Shown here: in pieces, positions 26,510 through 40,439 of the stretch
Position numbering within the stretch: the first letter of the stretch is position 1
Layout of the letters: every line of letters starts with the position of its first letter
Source: Sternotherus odoratus
Taxonomy: Eukaryota > Chordata > Testudines > Kinosternidae
Reading direction: 5' to 3'
Length of the DNA: 64,000 nt
Assembly: GCA_032164245.1 (NCBI GenBank)
Contig: JAVMKO010000001.1
Location: 166,709,434-166,773,433 of the forward strand
Program-made: the position numbers and the translations under genes
The notes under the pieces: model-generated
What the model was told of the DNA's origin: nothing
Database searches by the model: none
The model's input: the letters and a program-made list of their open reading frames with translations, nothing else

Positions 26510-26839
26510 TTACAAATAAAAGACATAACCTCATAATGTTTTACTGTGTAAATTATTCTTCACTTACATCATCTCTCCCTGTGTCATGTCATGCATTGTC
26601 TAACGTAGACTGTAAATGCTTCAGAGAAGTGATTGTGACATCTTTGCCTGCAGAAAACCATGCATACCTGTGCATTGTATAAATAAATACATATTAGGGT
26701 GTCACTAAAGATAGAATTTGTTGCCTTCCAGGAGCTGGACTAAAATCATAGGCAGCCATCAGGCATTATTAGTCACTAACAACTGGGGATGGACTTAAGA
26801 TAGTAACCTTCCAGTGGAAGACTCCATATTCCATTGTCA

Positions 26840-26968
26840 GTCGGGGTACTGGAACAATTTGTATAGTGGAGGTGCTGAGAGCCATTGAACCAAACTGCAA
26901 GTCCTGTATATGTTGGAAACCACTTCAAACTTGGGGGTGCAGTAGCACCCCTAGTTATAGCACTTATG
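26840..26968. repeat. Repeat family C, copy 1
   Basis: ACTGGAACAATTTGTATAGT, GAGAGCCATTGAACCAAACT and GGAAACCACTTCAA occur in the same order and spacing at 35244-35375. The ends (GGTACTGGAAC... and ...AGTTATAGCACTTA) are roughly complementary, suggesting a small DNA element. Confidence 0.6.
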
Positions 26969-27398
26969 TTGTCAGTCCCCCGAGGTGGCCTGTTCCCTTG
27001 ATACTTTTTACATTTTTATTTTTTTCCAGTTTCAGATAGTTATAATTCCGTAACCACAGACATCAAGGGGAGAGTACACCACCTCAAAGATGTCCCTGAA
27101 AAGGTATTATGTCTGTCTGCAACCAATTTCGATGACATTTTGCGGCATTCCTTTGAGATCGGTGAAAGGGTATTACTCTGCCACTGTTTTTAATTTGTCT
27201 GTATACAGGAGGATAAACTTACACTGAATATAACATCAGGTATGATAAAAAGTGATTGTTTACTATGCAAATACTTACCTTAAATAAGATCGAGAGGCAT
27301 GGGGGAGATTTGTTGGTGGGAGTGAAGAGGATTAAGGCTTCCTTTATTCTGATATATCTTTCTCCATCTACCATGTTATGCATGCAGTGAAATACTCA

Positions 27399-27755
<357 letters not shown>

Positions 27756-29181
27756 TTAAAAAAAACAGTGTGGTCATTTCAGTACCTAAATCATTAATAT
27801 GAAAGGGTTTTTACCAGGGTGTAGTTTTCCTATGATGTGAATGAAATCTACTTCACCATGCATGTTGATCTTTCACACTTAAAATGAGGTCTCATTGCTT
27901 TACCAGAGGCATAGGAATCAGAATTGACTTGTTTCTTAGAAGCAGAAAAAGAATTTTATTCAGTAAGGAAAATGTGATTACTCTCCTTCCTCTGCACCTT
28001 CCTCTTTTGAAAAGGAAGTTTAGTGCTTTACATTTCAAAAGAAAAACAGAAAGCCACTGTTTGTCCACAGAACAGACACAGCACTGCCAAGGGCAGTTTC
28101 AATACAGTATCCTGATACTGTGCCTCAGACACGTTTCAGAGGGCTCACCTCAAGTGGTGAAAGATAGCTCTTTTTCTATATTCATCCACACCTTGGCCCT
28201 TCTGTTGAGAATGCCAACAAAGGTACAATAGAATGGCAATGATTCTGAGACAGACATCTTTTTTTTCTGGGAACCAGACCGAAACCACCAACTCATCTCA
28301 CATAGAGCAAATAGCTGCATCAGAAGGTAACATCTTTGGTCACTACCAATCTGCTTGTATTCTGGTGCCTGGTTCATCACTAGTGAAGTCAATGGTAACT
28401 TCACCATTGACTTTAATTGGCACAGGATCAAGTCCTTTGTAATAAAGAAGTGTCTCTTTTCCCATTACCAATTCCTGGAGACAGCAACTTCCCCTGAACA
28501 AGCATCATTATTCTTGAAGATTTAATTAGTCACTTGTGCATGGTAAAGCTTACTGCAAGTACAATGCCAAACCCTGAAAAGTGAAGCAGATGAGAGGTTT
28601 CTATTTAATTGAATGGAAAAGTCTCTGGAGTGCTACACTTTTCAGTTTTCAGAGAGAAGAAAAGTTTCACAAGGTCCTTGAGCAGGAACTACGTCTTCTT
28701 CCAGGTTTTGTACAGTTCCATGAATATTACTGATACTCAATACATTAATAATAATATTAATAGTAGCTGCAAGAACAACTAGTTCATAAAAATGAGACTA
28801 CTAGAGTAACTAGATGGAACAGTTTGTCAATTGCAAGTCTTTATTTTTTTATAACATATACTAGAGTCCTGGTATCTTTATTCCATAAGAAGTGCAATAC
28901 AACTGTTAATTATAAAGAGGTAAATGCATTATTTTAATTCATAAGTATTTTTATGATATGACTTAATTTGATTAGGAAATTCAAGCTTACCTATAGATAT
29001 GAATGATTAAAGCATGCTTGGACATGTCTCCACTAAATTTAAAGCTACTGGCCCATAAATCTGGGACAATTCACAAAATGCCCTCATATGTCCGAAACGG
29101 TCTTGTTTTGGAAATCTGAGCCCAGAGCTTGAAAGCAGATCAAAATTGGTAGACCCTTCGTTCATTTCATTTATGGATTCT

Positions 29182-29443
29182 TAGGCCAGCCCTATATTAA
29201 AAAGTTAGATTGATCCAGCTACATCACTCAGGAGTGTGATTAATTCACACCCCTGTTCAATGGAGTTAAGATGACCTAATCTGCAGAGTAGACAGTAGCA
29301 GGTCGATGGAAGAACTCTTCCATTGATGGCCTCTCAAGGAGGTGGATTAACTACCAGAGTGACAGGAGAACCCATCCTGTTGCTGTAGTATATGTCTACA
29401 CTGAAGCACTGCAGCTGTGCGGCTGTGAAGACATAGCTTTAGA
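29182..29443. repeat. MITE-like repeat with internal hairpin
   Basis: Starts TAGGCCAGCCCTATATTAAAAAG and ends GTGAAGACATAGC. The centre has AGGTCGATGGAAGAACTCTTCCATTGATGGCCT, a near-perfect palindrome around GAAGAACTCTTC. Non-coding. Confidence 0.55.
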
Positions 29444-29903
29444 CATGTAGCACGGCTATGTTTGGCTGTACTCCTCAATACACAATTGTTCAACTTTTAA
29501 AATAACAATAGATTTATCACGCTGACCCCATCCCTTTCCTAGAAATCAAAAGCATACCATGTACATTGTTTTGTCACCTCTGTGTTGTGTACCCCTTCCA
29601 TGACCCAAGTTTCCAAGTGTCCTTTTGATTTTAAAAACTATTTTAATTCTAATATAAAACCCCACCCATCTTAAAGGGCAGGGATAGAGTTGGAAGTTGT
29701 CTAGTAATTACCAACTTTTGTTCAAATACTATAGGTTTTGAAGCAGGCTTGTAAAATCATTGTTAAAGTTTACAAGCCCATGCAGTGAACCCACTTGCAT
29801 GTCCTTTTCCATGATGATTGAATGATGACGAGAAAACCTAATGACATTTTACTTGTCCATCAAATAAAATTACCCTGGGTGAGAAGAATCGTGCTGTGCT
29901 GGG

Positions 29904-30675
29904 ATATGTGACAATATGTTTGTGACACCATATGGGAATTTTCTGTAACATTTTAATGAACTATTTGTATGACTCTGTACTTATCACTTCAGTATTGCTA
30001 CCCAAGGAGTGACGAAGGGTTAAAATGTTGCTCCAGGGGCAGAGCAGGACACATGAGGTGTTTGACTCACATAGCTGCCTGGCTGAAGACCAGAATTATT
30101 AGCAAACCGAACATGAGTGAATGGAGGTCCTGAAAGAGACAATGGAAATTCTTAGGACCAAAGGTTAACACCTAACTGCAGAGTCAGCTGAACATGTGAC
30201 CTCAGCCAGGCTCTGTCCTGAGCAAAAGGCAAGAGGTGTCAGATGTCTGTGATAAGAACTGGCAACACAGAAACACAGCAGCTCTCATGGGAGACTGGAG
30301 GACAAAGACAGAGCCAAGGTGGATTCTAGAATAGCCTGGCTGGATGCAGCCCTAGCATTGGCCATCTGAACTCTCTCTCAACCTTTGCTTCTCCATGCTA
30401 ACCTAAGCACTTCTTGATGCTGTTTTCCAGTTGACTAATAAACGCTACTTTGTTTTGAAAAGGCTTCATAAAGTCACACCAGATATTTGCTGAAGTGCAT
30501 CAATCTCCCAAAGGGTAAACATCTCTGAACAGGAGTCTGCTTCAGTTGGACTCATTGAGCAAAGCTCACGGTGAGGAACAGGTGTTCTGGAGCCTGAGAG
30601 GCTCAGTGTCAGAGGCATTGAGGCCATGTGACCTACCTTATGGAAGAATGTGACTCTTTGCGGGGTCTGGCACAC
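29904..30675 (+). mobile_element. Probable solo LTR
   Basis: Begins near GATATGTGACAATATGTTTG and ends near GGGGTCTGGCA. A GACTAATAAACGCTACTTTG block at about 30435 looks like the poly(A) signal of an LTR. No internal viral sequence. Ends are approximate and no target duplication was confirmed. Confidence 0.45.
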
Positions 30676-31727
30676 TAACGGGGTACCCCCTGGAGATGGT
30701 CTACAGGTTGGAGCATAGCAAATCCAGGATTATGCCCACAATCTAGCATGCCTATAATAAGGTTTTCACCATCCTTCTAGAAAAAGAAGTCTGGATGAAA
30801 CTGGGCACGTCTGATAGGCAACAAGAAGTACTCTCTCTTTAACTGAGGTGGACATACTGCTTCCCCAACTCTCCTGCTTCTTTCCACCCCTTGAGAGAGT
30901 CACCTGGATTTCCAGGCAGCTTTGCACAGCAATATCCATGAGTCATTAGGGAAGCCCAGCACTGCGCGTTTTTAGATTTAATTTGTACATTATTAGGGGC
31001 CAAACTTCCCTATGAAGAATGAAAAAATATTCTTCTGATTTAGGTATACATAAAGCTAATACAGGAAAGTAAATGTACCTAGATTCTTAACTGAATAAGT
31101 TTTACAAATCTTTTTATTTTCATGTCTCTATCCACATAGTCATGTAAATTTCACACCATTTGATTTAACGATGTACCTTACAATGACAAAAACACAGCCC
31201 ATAGGAAGTTCCTGATATTAATGTTGGCTAGAATATATAGGCAGTGGTAGATTTTAAAAGATACTTAAAAGGGCGGTGTCCATTCTTAAAAGATAACAGA
31301 TTAATCCTACAAATATTACTGGGCACAGTGCTTACTACTCTGAGTAGCCTAGTGGAAGTCAACGGGCGATATGTAGTGCTCAGCACTTCTGAAAATCAAG
31401 CTGCATATTTAGGTCCCTAAATATGGATTTAAGGATCTTTAGGAATATATTTTTGAAAAAACTGGACCAAACATTTTTAGATTAGGGCAAGACAGATGTC
31501 TGCTTTTTGTTACTCAGAGAATAACTGGATATTTTCATAAACCCCTCATTTTACTATGTATTGAAAAGCTATTCATGTATACTGCTTTGGATGGTTTTCT
31601 CTTCCGGGACCTGACTATTCTGAGACTTTCCTGTGTAGCAGCTCTAAACCCAGAAGTGAAAGAAAGCTGATCCAGTACAGCGTACCGGTAAGAAAGTGGT
31701 CGCTGGTACACAGCTGACTGTACTAGC

Positions 31728-31985
31728 AGGGCCGCTGATGATGGTGGTGGAGGGGGGGGGGGCAAAAGGGGCAGTTACCCTGTGGCTTCCAGCTGCCACT
31801 GCTGCTACTGCTACCATGCCCGCTGGTGGAGCCCCAAGCCCTTTAAATCACCGCTGAAGCCCCAGGTGGAATGGGCCAGACAGCGCTGAGGACTGGCTGG
31901 GGGAGTCTGGCCCCAGCCCTGACTCTTCCACCTGAGACCCTGCCCCTTCTGAGGGCCCATTCCACCTTGCTCAGGACCCTAGCCA
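31728..31985. repeat. GC-rich hAT-type repeat fragment
   Basis: Starts GCAGGGCCGCTGATGATGG, with a hAT-like CAGGGCCG tip, then a G tract (31751-31762) and GGGGCAGTTACCCTGTGGC. The right end was not found. Confidence 0.4.
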
Positions 31986-32786
31986 CCCTGCATACTGGTA
32001 AGTTTGTTAAATTACATTCACCCCTGTCTAAACCCCAAGGAATTACGAGCAGGTGCTTCTGACCAGCCTTGAGCTAGGCAGGGAATCACCGCCTCTGTCA
32101 GTGATATACTGCAAAACAAACATTTTCCTTGTTGCTGTTTTTTAAAGCTAACTTTGGAGCTGCTGTGTGAGTGTTTCCCTGATCACATGATATAACTCAT
32201 TTAAGGGTGTACCTTTGTTTATCTCTTGTTCAGTGTAGAGGAAAAAGAAAATCAGCTTCACTTTTCAATCTCACAACTGCATTTTAACCAGGACACAACA
32301 AGCCTAGTATTAAGATTGAGTGGAGAATTGCATCTTCAAGTTCCTTTTTCTTATTAGTTATAGATATAGTTGTTCCCAAATAAATAAGGGCTTTGTCCAA
32401 CACCCATTGATGTTATTGAGTACTGGATTGGGCCGAAAAGCTCGGCATTCCCCCATGAGCAAATTACACCACTGGAAACAACTTACCTTATGGTTGCTCA
32501 AACCTTAAAATCATTCCAGTTTTTACTTCATTTTCCCAGAGATAATACTGCCACTTCCTGGCTGGTGCCATTTCATGAAGCAAATGCGCATACCTCTCCC
32601 TTTGAACTCAGGAAGTACATAGTTTCAGTGACCATAAAAATTACCCACAGAACCGTCAAAAAGATTTTGGAGTACGTTTTCAGCATAGGAGGTCACGGAC
32701 AGTGACTGTTATCATAAATGGTAGCATAGCCCAGTAGCAGTTGCAGTTAGAAGGTACATTTTTACAGTGCTTTAAAAAGAAAATTA

Positions 32787-33134
<348 letters not shown>

Positions 33135-33360
33135 TCAATGAAAAATCACCAGCAGAATAACTGAAATGAAGTGGTGACTGAGCTATTGTTAAAAACAAAA
33201 CTGAAGTGCAATGAGTACATCCCCAAATTAGGATGTTTTCTTCACAGAAATTCTACATGTTTATACAATCACAAATGTTAAACAGTCTGGGAATGAAGAG
33301 GTAAAGGGATCCAACCAGTTCCCCACTGCCATATAACTCTACTTCACTCATTATCACGTC

Positions 33361-33634
33361 ACATAGAATCACAGAATCACAGAATATCAGGGTTGGCAGG
33401 GACCCCAGGAGGTCGTCTAGTCCAACCCCAACTAAATCATCCCAGCCAGGGCTTTGACAAGTTTGACCTCAAAAACCTCTTAGGAAGGAGATTCCACCAC
33501 CTCCCTAGGTAACCCTTTCCAGTACTTCACCACCCTCCTAGTGAAAACGTTTTTCCTAATATCCAACCTAAACCTACCCCACTACAACTTGAGATCATTA
33601 CTCCTTGTTCTGTCATCTGGTACCACTGAGAACA
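33361..33634 (-). mobile_element. CR1 LINE 3' fragment
   Basis: ATAGAATCACAGAATCACAG opens the element at its 3' terminus on the minus strand. GGTCGTCTAGTCCAACCCC, AGGAAGGAGATTCCACCACC and CACTACAACTTGAGATCATT follow in the order expected for a reverse-complemented CR1. It stops abruptly at AACAG, where a hAT fragment begins. Confidence 0.8.
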
Positions 33635-33635
33635 G

Positions 33636-33711
33636 GGCCCCCCCCTTAAGTCCGGGGCCCGGTACACCTGTACCCGTAGTACCCCCCTGTCGCCGGCCCT
33701 GCTGAAGGGGG
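33636..33711. repeat. Right-end fragment of the hAT family seen at 37259-37851
   Basis: CCTTAAGTCCGGGGCCCGGT, then GTAGTACCCCCCTGTCGCC and the tip GGCCCTG. This is the same right half and tip as the complete element at 37259-37851. Confidence 0.65.
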
Positions 33712-35243
33712 CGGTAGAGGCAGGTGCTGGGAAATGTGAAATTACTACACCATTAGCAGATTTCTTCCTCCTTTGTGACTGCTGAGTTCTGCTGTATGGA
33801 GGGGCAGAGCCTTGCCTCTGATCATTCCCCATTCCTGTCTGTCCATTGTTGCTGCCCTCGCCTAGTACTATGCATTATGATATCTGCATTTGGATGGTGA
33901 GGTGTGGGGAGCAATGGGGTACCTTGTGCCTCCTTATTCTCGTGTGTGGCTTTGTAAGGGTAACTCACATCCTCTGCAGACATGAAATCTAAGTGGGTGG
34001 GTGTGGAAGATGCCATCCAGAAATTCCCCTGTGTCGAACAGCTGCACTCTACAATTAGTCACTCATGGCTGGCCTATGTCAGCTGACTCAGGCTTGGGGG
34101 CTTGGGATAAGGGGCTGTTTAATTGCAATACAGATGCTCAGGCTTGGGCTGCATCACAGTTCTTTGCCATTTAGCAGTGTTCCCAGAGCTGGGACGTGAG
34201 GGGTTCCTTGACTGGCTTTTGGGAGCTATACTCTTTGGAAGATCTCAGCTAGCCCAGAATATTACCAATAAATAAACAATTGTATATGTATTCAGAACCG
34301 TTCATCCTGAAGGATCCCAAAGCCCTTTACAACCTTCTGTGAAGTATACGCCCAGTGCATCACTGAAACAGAATCATCTCTAGCAAGAGAGGGCAACTCC
34401 CAACAGCACTGGACAGAGGACAAGTTTTGGCCAAGGATATTGGAACTGCTTTTACAAAGAAAATATTAGTGGATCTTTGAAATCCATGCACATCATGTAG
34501 GACCCTCAGTTTTTTAAGGTATCAAAGTCATCCCGAAGACTTGACCTCAATCTCCTGAATCTTATTTGAGTCCATTTCCCAGACTTAGTCTTAGAAATAT
34601 CTTGAAACGTGCATGAAATTTAAGCACCGAAGGTGAAATCATGGCCTTATTGACGTCAGTGTAAGTTTTGCCATTGACTCCAATGGGGCCAAGAGTTCAC
34701 CCCAGACTGTGACTGTCCCAGTGCAAGTGAGCAGCATCCTCCTTCTCTAATCCTAGACCTTATGCTCCCGGAATGCAAGGAACAGAAGAGCCTAATCAGT
34801 AGACTTCTGAAAGGAGACAGAACGAATGGAACGAAGGCCCTCGCAGAGCCCAGCTGGACTGTGGAAACTACAACAGTCATACCCAGTTTTTGTCTTCTGA
34901 TTAAATATTTAGATTTTGAACAACAATTGTGTTACAACTTCAAAAAGAATGATTACACAGACCTTGCAAACACATATATGGATTCTGATGGGTGGATGGT
35001 CTCTGCATTGAGGGGGACTGGAAATCTCAGATTTTGAGTTTATTTGGAGAATTGTTATTTTAACAAATCTGTTTAAAGGCTAGTAGCTATTCATGGGCCT
35101 CAGCGCAAACAGCTTCGCTATTCTTCCCTTGCAGCAGAGGAGGCTGAGAATGCATATCCTTGAGCCCCTCAAATTCATTTAAATGAGTCTGTTAAGTTTG
35201 GGAAACGCTACTCAAAATTCTAAGACTGGGGCTACACACAGCA

Positions 35244-35375
35244 GGGCTGCTGGAACAATTTGCATAGTGGGGATGCTGAGAGCCATTGAATCAAACTGTT
35301 CACCCTGTATCATATGGAAACCACTTCAAAACAGCGGATGTGGCAGCATCTCCAGTTCTAGCACCTATGTTACTT
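35244..35375. repeat. Repeat family C, copy 2
   Basis: GCTGGAACAATTTGCATAGT, GAGAGCCATTGAATCAAACT and GGAAACCACTTCAAA match the copy at 26840-26968 in the same orientation. The right end is CCAGTTCTAGCACCTATG. Confidence 0.6.
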
Positions 35376-36418
35376 TCCAGCACCTATTTTACAGTGTTAT
35401 TTTCAAATATTCAGGGAATATTAAAATGCACAATAAATATATTTAACATCTTTCCTGGGATGCATGTGAACAAGACTATTAGGCTTTATTAAACGCCCAT
35501 TTTAAGTAACAGTATTTCCATGGACTTCAATGGGCTTTGATTTAGAAGCGATAAGGGATGGAAAGTGTAAGTATTCTGGGGTGTTGTCCAGCCTCTAATC
35601 ATCTCTAGGAACGACAAATACTTTTGGAGTGCAGGATTTTGCAGCAGATTAGATAGATTAGATAGATAGATTTTAAAACAATGCAGGATTCTGCTATGTT
35701 GTTCATTCTCATAATCTTGATTCTTCAATATAATAAACATCAATGACAATATTTGATCTTTGTATTTCTATAATCCTAGGAATTGTTTATATATTTCAAG
35801 TATGCCACATTACACCATATTACTATCTAAGAACTATTCCTTAGATTTAATGAAACTTTTCCAATTATACAGCTATGGAACACATGTATAACTGAGTTTA
35901 GGAAGAATGCAGGGTAATAGTATATTTATTCATTTTGTTGTTTAAATCATTGTAAGATGATCTCAACATGGAAATAGCTGGGAAAATGGGTTTAATATAG
36001 TAACTAGAAATGTAAAAACGCAGTAATCAGAAAATGTATTTCTCATATCCTAGAACATTAGGAACAATCACAGTTAATTGAGAAATGAAATAAAGATTGA
36101 TTGCTGAGAAATAAATATCTGCTACCTATGAAACATTAGCTCAATAGATTCGAGATGTTAAAATGCAGCATAAATTTCCTTTGAAGAATATTTAGGTCTG
36201 AATTACCTTAAATTACACCTACATTTTAACATGCAAAGGAAACTTTTACGGTAGTAACCGTAATATGTACCACTTCTACAGTGGGTCCAATTGTAATAGA
36301 GACTATTTCCTGCTGTACAAAATAGTTTCCACACAACATTCAAAATAAAGGAAATACCACAATAATATAAATACTGTGACAATGATATCTGCTATATATT
36401 ATATGTATTATTGTATTA

Positions 36419-36697
<279 letters not shown>

Positions 36698-37258
36698 TCA
36701 AGTTTACATAAAACTAAAGAAGTGAGTATTGCCTGTGGGCCTTCATTTGTGATATGATGACTTTAAGGGACACAGATGGGCTTTTTGTGTATCCTTTTAG
36801 AAACTCTCTATTGCCTGTAACAATCTTTTGCCTTAAGTACTTGGACGTCTTCCATTTTGAAAACACTTCCCCCCACCCCTTCATGTTTGTCATTACCATA
36901 AGTGATTGTATCTGTGAGTCGAAAGCAGATTGTTAGCTCATATGTGCTCTCTGTTCTGGCTAGCTTCGCCTCTGCCGCACCAGAACAAAAATACTGCAGC
37001 ATTAGGGCCTCAATCCAGTAAAGCATTTATGAACTTGCTTTAGCATTTGAACGCTCTTGAGGAAGTTGGTTGGACAAATCTTGTGCTTACAGTTATACAC
37101 ATGCATAAATGCTTTTGTAGTCTGGAGCCTGGTGTGGTCCAAATCTTGCCTCTTCCTTATGTTGCAAAATTCCTGCAGCAGAACTGACTGGTGTGGGTCA
37201 GTGACACAATAGGAAGAGGATTTGGGGAGCCTGGTGCAAGCGGTGTGAATCCCCTGCA

Positions 37259-37851
37259 CAGGGCCGGCGACAGAAATTTTGGGGCCCCCTACTATGATCG
37301 TTTGGGGGCCTCCCCCAGCCCAGCCGGCGCTTCCCCCCCCAGCTGACAGCGGCTGGGGTGGGGGGCAGCCCAGCTGGTCCCCCCCCAGCCCACCCGGCGC
37401 TCCCCCCCCCCCAGCTGACAGCGGCTGGCGGCAGTGTGGGTCCTGCAGGAGTGCGAGCCCGGGAGCAGCGCGAGCCGCCCTTGCTGCTTCCCCCCCCGCG
37501 CGCCCTTTCCCCCCCAGACCTGCGCGAGACAGTGCAGGGGCTGCATGATGCCACGTCCGGCAGGGGAAGCCCTACCTTGCTGCGGAGCCTCCCCGCCCTC
37601 GCCCTCTTTGCAGGCGGTGGTGCGCCGCTGCTGCCGGCTGGGCTCACTGCTCCTGCCGGGGACACGCGCGCTCGTCCGCTCCGGAGGAGAGCCGCGCCGC
37701 CTCCCCGCCCCTTCCCCGCTCTCCAAGCCCAGCGACAAGGGGGGACGACTACGGGTACAGCTGTGTACCGGGCCCCTGACTTAAGGGGACCCCCCTTAAG
37801 TCCAGGGCCCAGTACAGCTCTACCCATAGTACCCCGCTGTCGCCGGCCCTG
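37259..37851. mobile_element. Complete non-autonomous hAT element, CpG-rich
   Basis: The 593-bp element has perfect 15-bp terminal inverted repeats CAGGGCCGGCGACAG. It is flanked by 8-bp direct repeats CCCCTGCA (37251-37258) and TCCCTGCA (37852-37859), 7 of 8 identical. Both are hAT hallmarks. The body is very GC- and CpG-rich. Its right part (about 37741-37838) folds back on itself through GTACCGGGCCCCTGACTTAAG and its partner. Long open frames on both strands come from composition and are not genes. The retained CpGs and near-perfect duplication suggest a fairly recent insertion. Confidence 0.85.
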
Positions 37852-39111
37852 TCCCTGCATGTCATGGAGTACAGCTGTATGGAGGCATCTTCCTATCTGC
37901 ACAGCAGGATTGGTGGAGTGGAGGAGGGGAGGGAGTTAGACCCCAGGCCAAGTAGGGGAGAAAGGAACACTTGTGAATCCACTACTGCACGGATTCTCTG
38001 CAAAGAAACAGCAGAGGTCACTGTGCAGGATTCCTTCCCACTTTCCATACAGAATCTCCACCCCTCCCTGCACCAAGCCAAGCTATGTGGGGGAACACTT
38101 GGTCCTGTGGAAGCTAATAGCCTTTTTCTTTACAATTGTGATCACAGTGCTGATTTTGTTTTAAAGAAGCTATACAGAATGCAGAGTATATTGCCCACTC
38201 AATCATACAAGATTTAATAATAAGTCCCTTCCTGCCCCCACTATGATCAACGGTAATTCTTTTACTGACTTCACGCTGGCAGAACAACTACATTTGTATG
38301 CTTAGTGCTATCTGGCTTTAGTCTCCAGATTTTATTTTTACATTATTACAGTCTTCATGTATTCATTTATTTTTAATAGCAACAAAAACCATGGGAAATT
38401 CCTGCTATCATACAACATATAGTTTTTTGCATTTCTAAAGGGACTGCCAGCAATGGTGCTTCTGTGAATTTACCCATCGCCTGTGGCTGATCCACAATTG
38501 TTTTTTTAGTTGGGTTTTTATTTTTTTTGAACTGACGAGAGAACATTAATATGAACAATTCTGCACAGTAACATAACTGGCATTTTTTGCCCCCAAAAGG
38601 CCCTAACTAGAATGATCATTATGAAACCAAATTACGTGGTCCCTGGCAAAAGAGGAGCTCTTACTCCAGTCATGAATAAAACCTGCCAAAGCCTATGTGA
38701 AATCCTGTCAAAGTGCTGGGTTACTCTTAATGCTTTGTGCAACAAAGTCTATTACCGTGGCACTGATCACATTGCTGAAGTTAAGGAGCTAATGGCATTT
38801 TCATTATAAACTCCTATTGCCCAACTACTATAACTCAAGAGTGAAATCTCCCTATAGGATAAAACTTGTCGTAAAAGATTGCAGCCCAGAAATAAAATTT
38901 GGAAACATAAAACTGGAAACAAAAATGTCCCTGTTGTAGGTGATGTGTGGATATTGTCTTCAAAGCAACTTTATACACCATGAAACACAGAAAGGACTGT
39001 CCAAATCAAGCTAGCCTGGCACAGGATGTGATGGGACAAAGTTAGCTCATTCTTCCCCAATCCTGGGACTGAGTAGCAGCCTCAGAACTAAGATACATTA
39101 TACCTGCTAGC

Positions 39112-39904
39112 CAGGGCCAGTTTAACCTCTAGACAAACTAGGTGGCCGCCTAGGGTGCCAAGATTTGGGGGCACCAAAAGGAGGTGCCCCCAATTTTTTT
39201 TTTACACTATTGCTGGAAAACGAATGAATAAAGAAAAGAGAAACACCATTGAACGTGCATTTTAACTTGTCGTTCTCTCGTACATTACAACTATAGCCTA
39301 TGCCAGCTCTGCATTATGGGCACAAGCGTACTGCTTCTCTACGGTACAAAGTGGCAATGATGTCATTTTTCTCGTTGCACGCAGCTGTTACCTGTTCCGG
39401 CGGGCTGTTTATAATGCTAGGTTTACTAGTTTTCGGAGGTTGTCAACTGAGGCTATTTTTGTTGAGTTGTTTCAGATCTAAGACTCTGGCAAGTGCTGCT
39501 ACATCATTTCGCTAATACTTTTTGCCAATTGTGTGTGCATGTTAAGTACTGTATTTGACTGCATATGTTTATGTGAGAATATGTGTGTGTAGGTTGTTGA
39601 AATTTGTCATACTGATGTCAGTTGTTGTTGTACGATGGAGTATCCACCATTCTAATTTTATAAATTTTATTAATAACAATAATTGGATATTCTAAAGGTA
39701 AAATACAAAGTAGTAGATTTTGATATGAAAGAATGAAGTAAGGAAGTATACGTGATTAAAAAAGGTGTATTTTTGAAAGTATTTTGAAAGTTTATAATAA
39801 GCAATGCTCCGGGGGGGGGGGGGGGGGGGGGAGGGAAGGCCAAGGGGGGGGGACGCAAGGTGGATCTTTTACCTAGGGCGCAAAATATCCTTGCACTGAC
39901 CCTG
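39112..39904. mobile_element. hAT-type element with internal poly-G tract
   Basis: The tips CAGGGCCAGT and (inverted) CAGGGTCAGT match 9 of 10. The flanks CTGCTAGC (39104-39111) and CTGCTGGC (39905-39912) are a 7-of-8 target duplication. The interior is about 0.8 kb and AT-rich, with a 71-codon frame (39300-39515) that I do not recognise. A run of 21 G sits at 39811-39831, followed by more G runs. I see no intact transposase. Confidence 0.78.
39811..39831 (+). repeat. G21 homopolymer, possible G-quadruplex
   Basis: Twenty-one consecutive G, followed by GAGGGAAGGCCAAGGGGGGG. Length is likely polymorphic or error-prone in assembly. Confidence 0.9.
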
Positions 39905-40085
39905 CTGCTGGCTCCCCTCCCCTCTGACCACATCCTAAATGTGATCACTACATATGCTCTATATCACTGGAGGATTCCTCCATACAAATGGAATCCTCTG
40001 CTGACCACTTAAGTCAGCTTCAAGTTTGCTTTAGACTGCTTTTTGTCCAAACTGGTAGAAATCTGGCAAGATCAGCTCCTTCTCA

Positions 40086-40265
40086 TAGACTTTAAGGTCA
40101 GAAGGGACCATTATGATCATCTAGCCTGACCTCCTGCATAATGCAGGCCACAATCTTACCCACAGATTTCTGCCCCAGATCCCTAAATGCCCCATCAAGG
40201 ATTGAACTCATAATCCTGGGTTTAGCAGGCTGAAGCTCAAACCCCAGAGCTGTCCCTCTGCCTTC
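40086..40265 (-). repeat. CR1-like LINE 3' fragment
   Basis: GACTTTAAGGTCAGAAGGG, then CATCTAGCCTGACCTCCTGC, ATAATGCAGGCCACA and GAACTCATAATCCTGGG match a CR1-type 3' end in minus orientation. Confidence 0.65.
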
Positions 40266-40439
40266 CCTCCCCCCCAGGGAATGAACAGAACAGGTAATCA
40301 TCAAGTGATCCATCCCCTGTCACCCACTCCCAGCTTCTGCCAAGCAGAGGCTAGAAATACCATCCCTTCTAATCCAGGCTAATAGCCATTGATGGACCAT
40401 GAATTTATCTAGTTCTTTTCATTTCACAAGCAGATAGTC

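Noticed and set aside
37198..37939. Several GC-rich frames of 89 to 234 codons
   Set aside because: All lie mainly within the CpG-rich hAT element 37259-37851 and are open in many registers, a composition effect.
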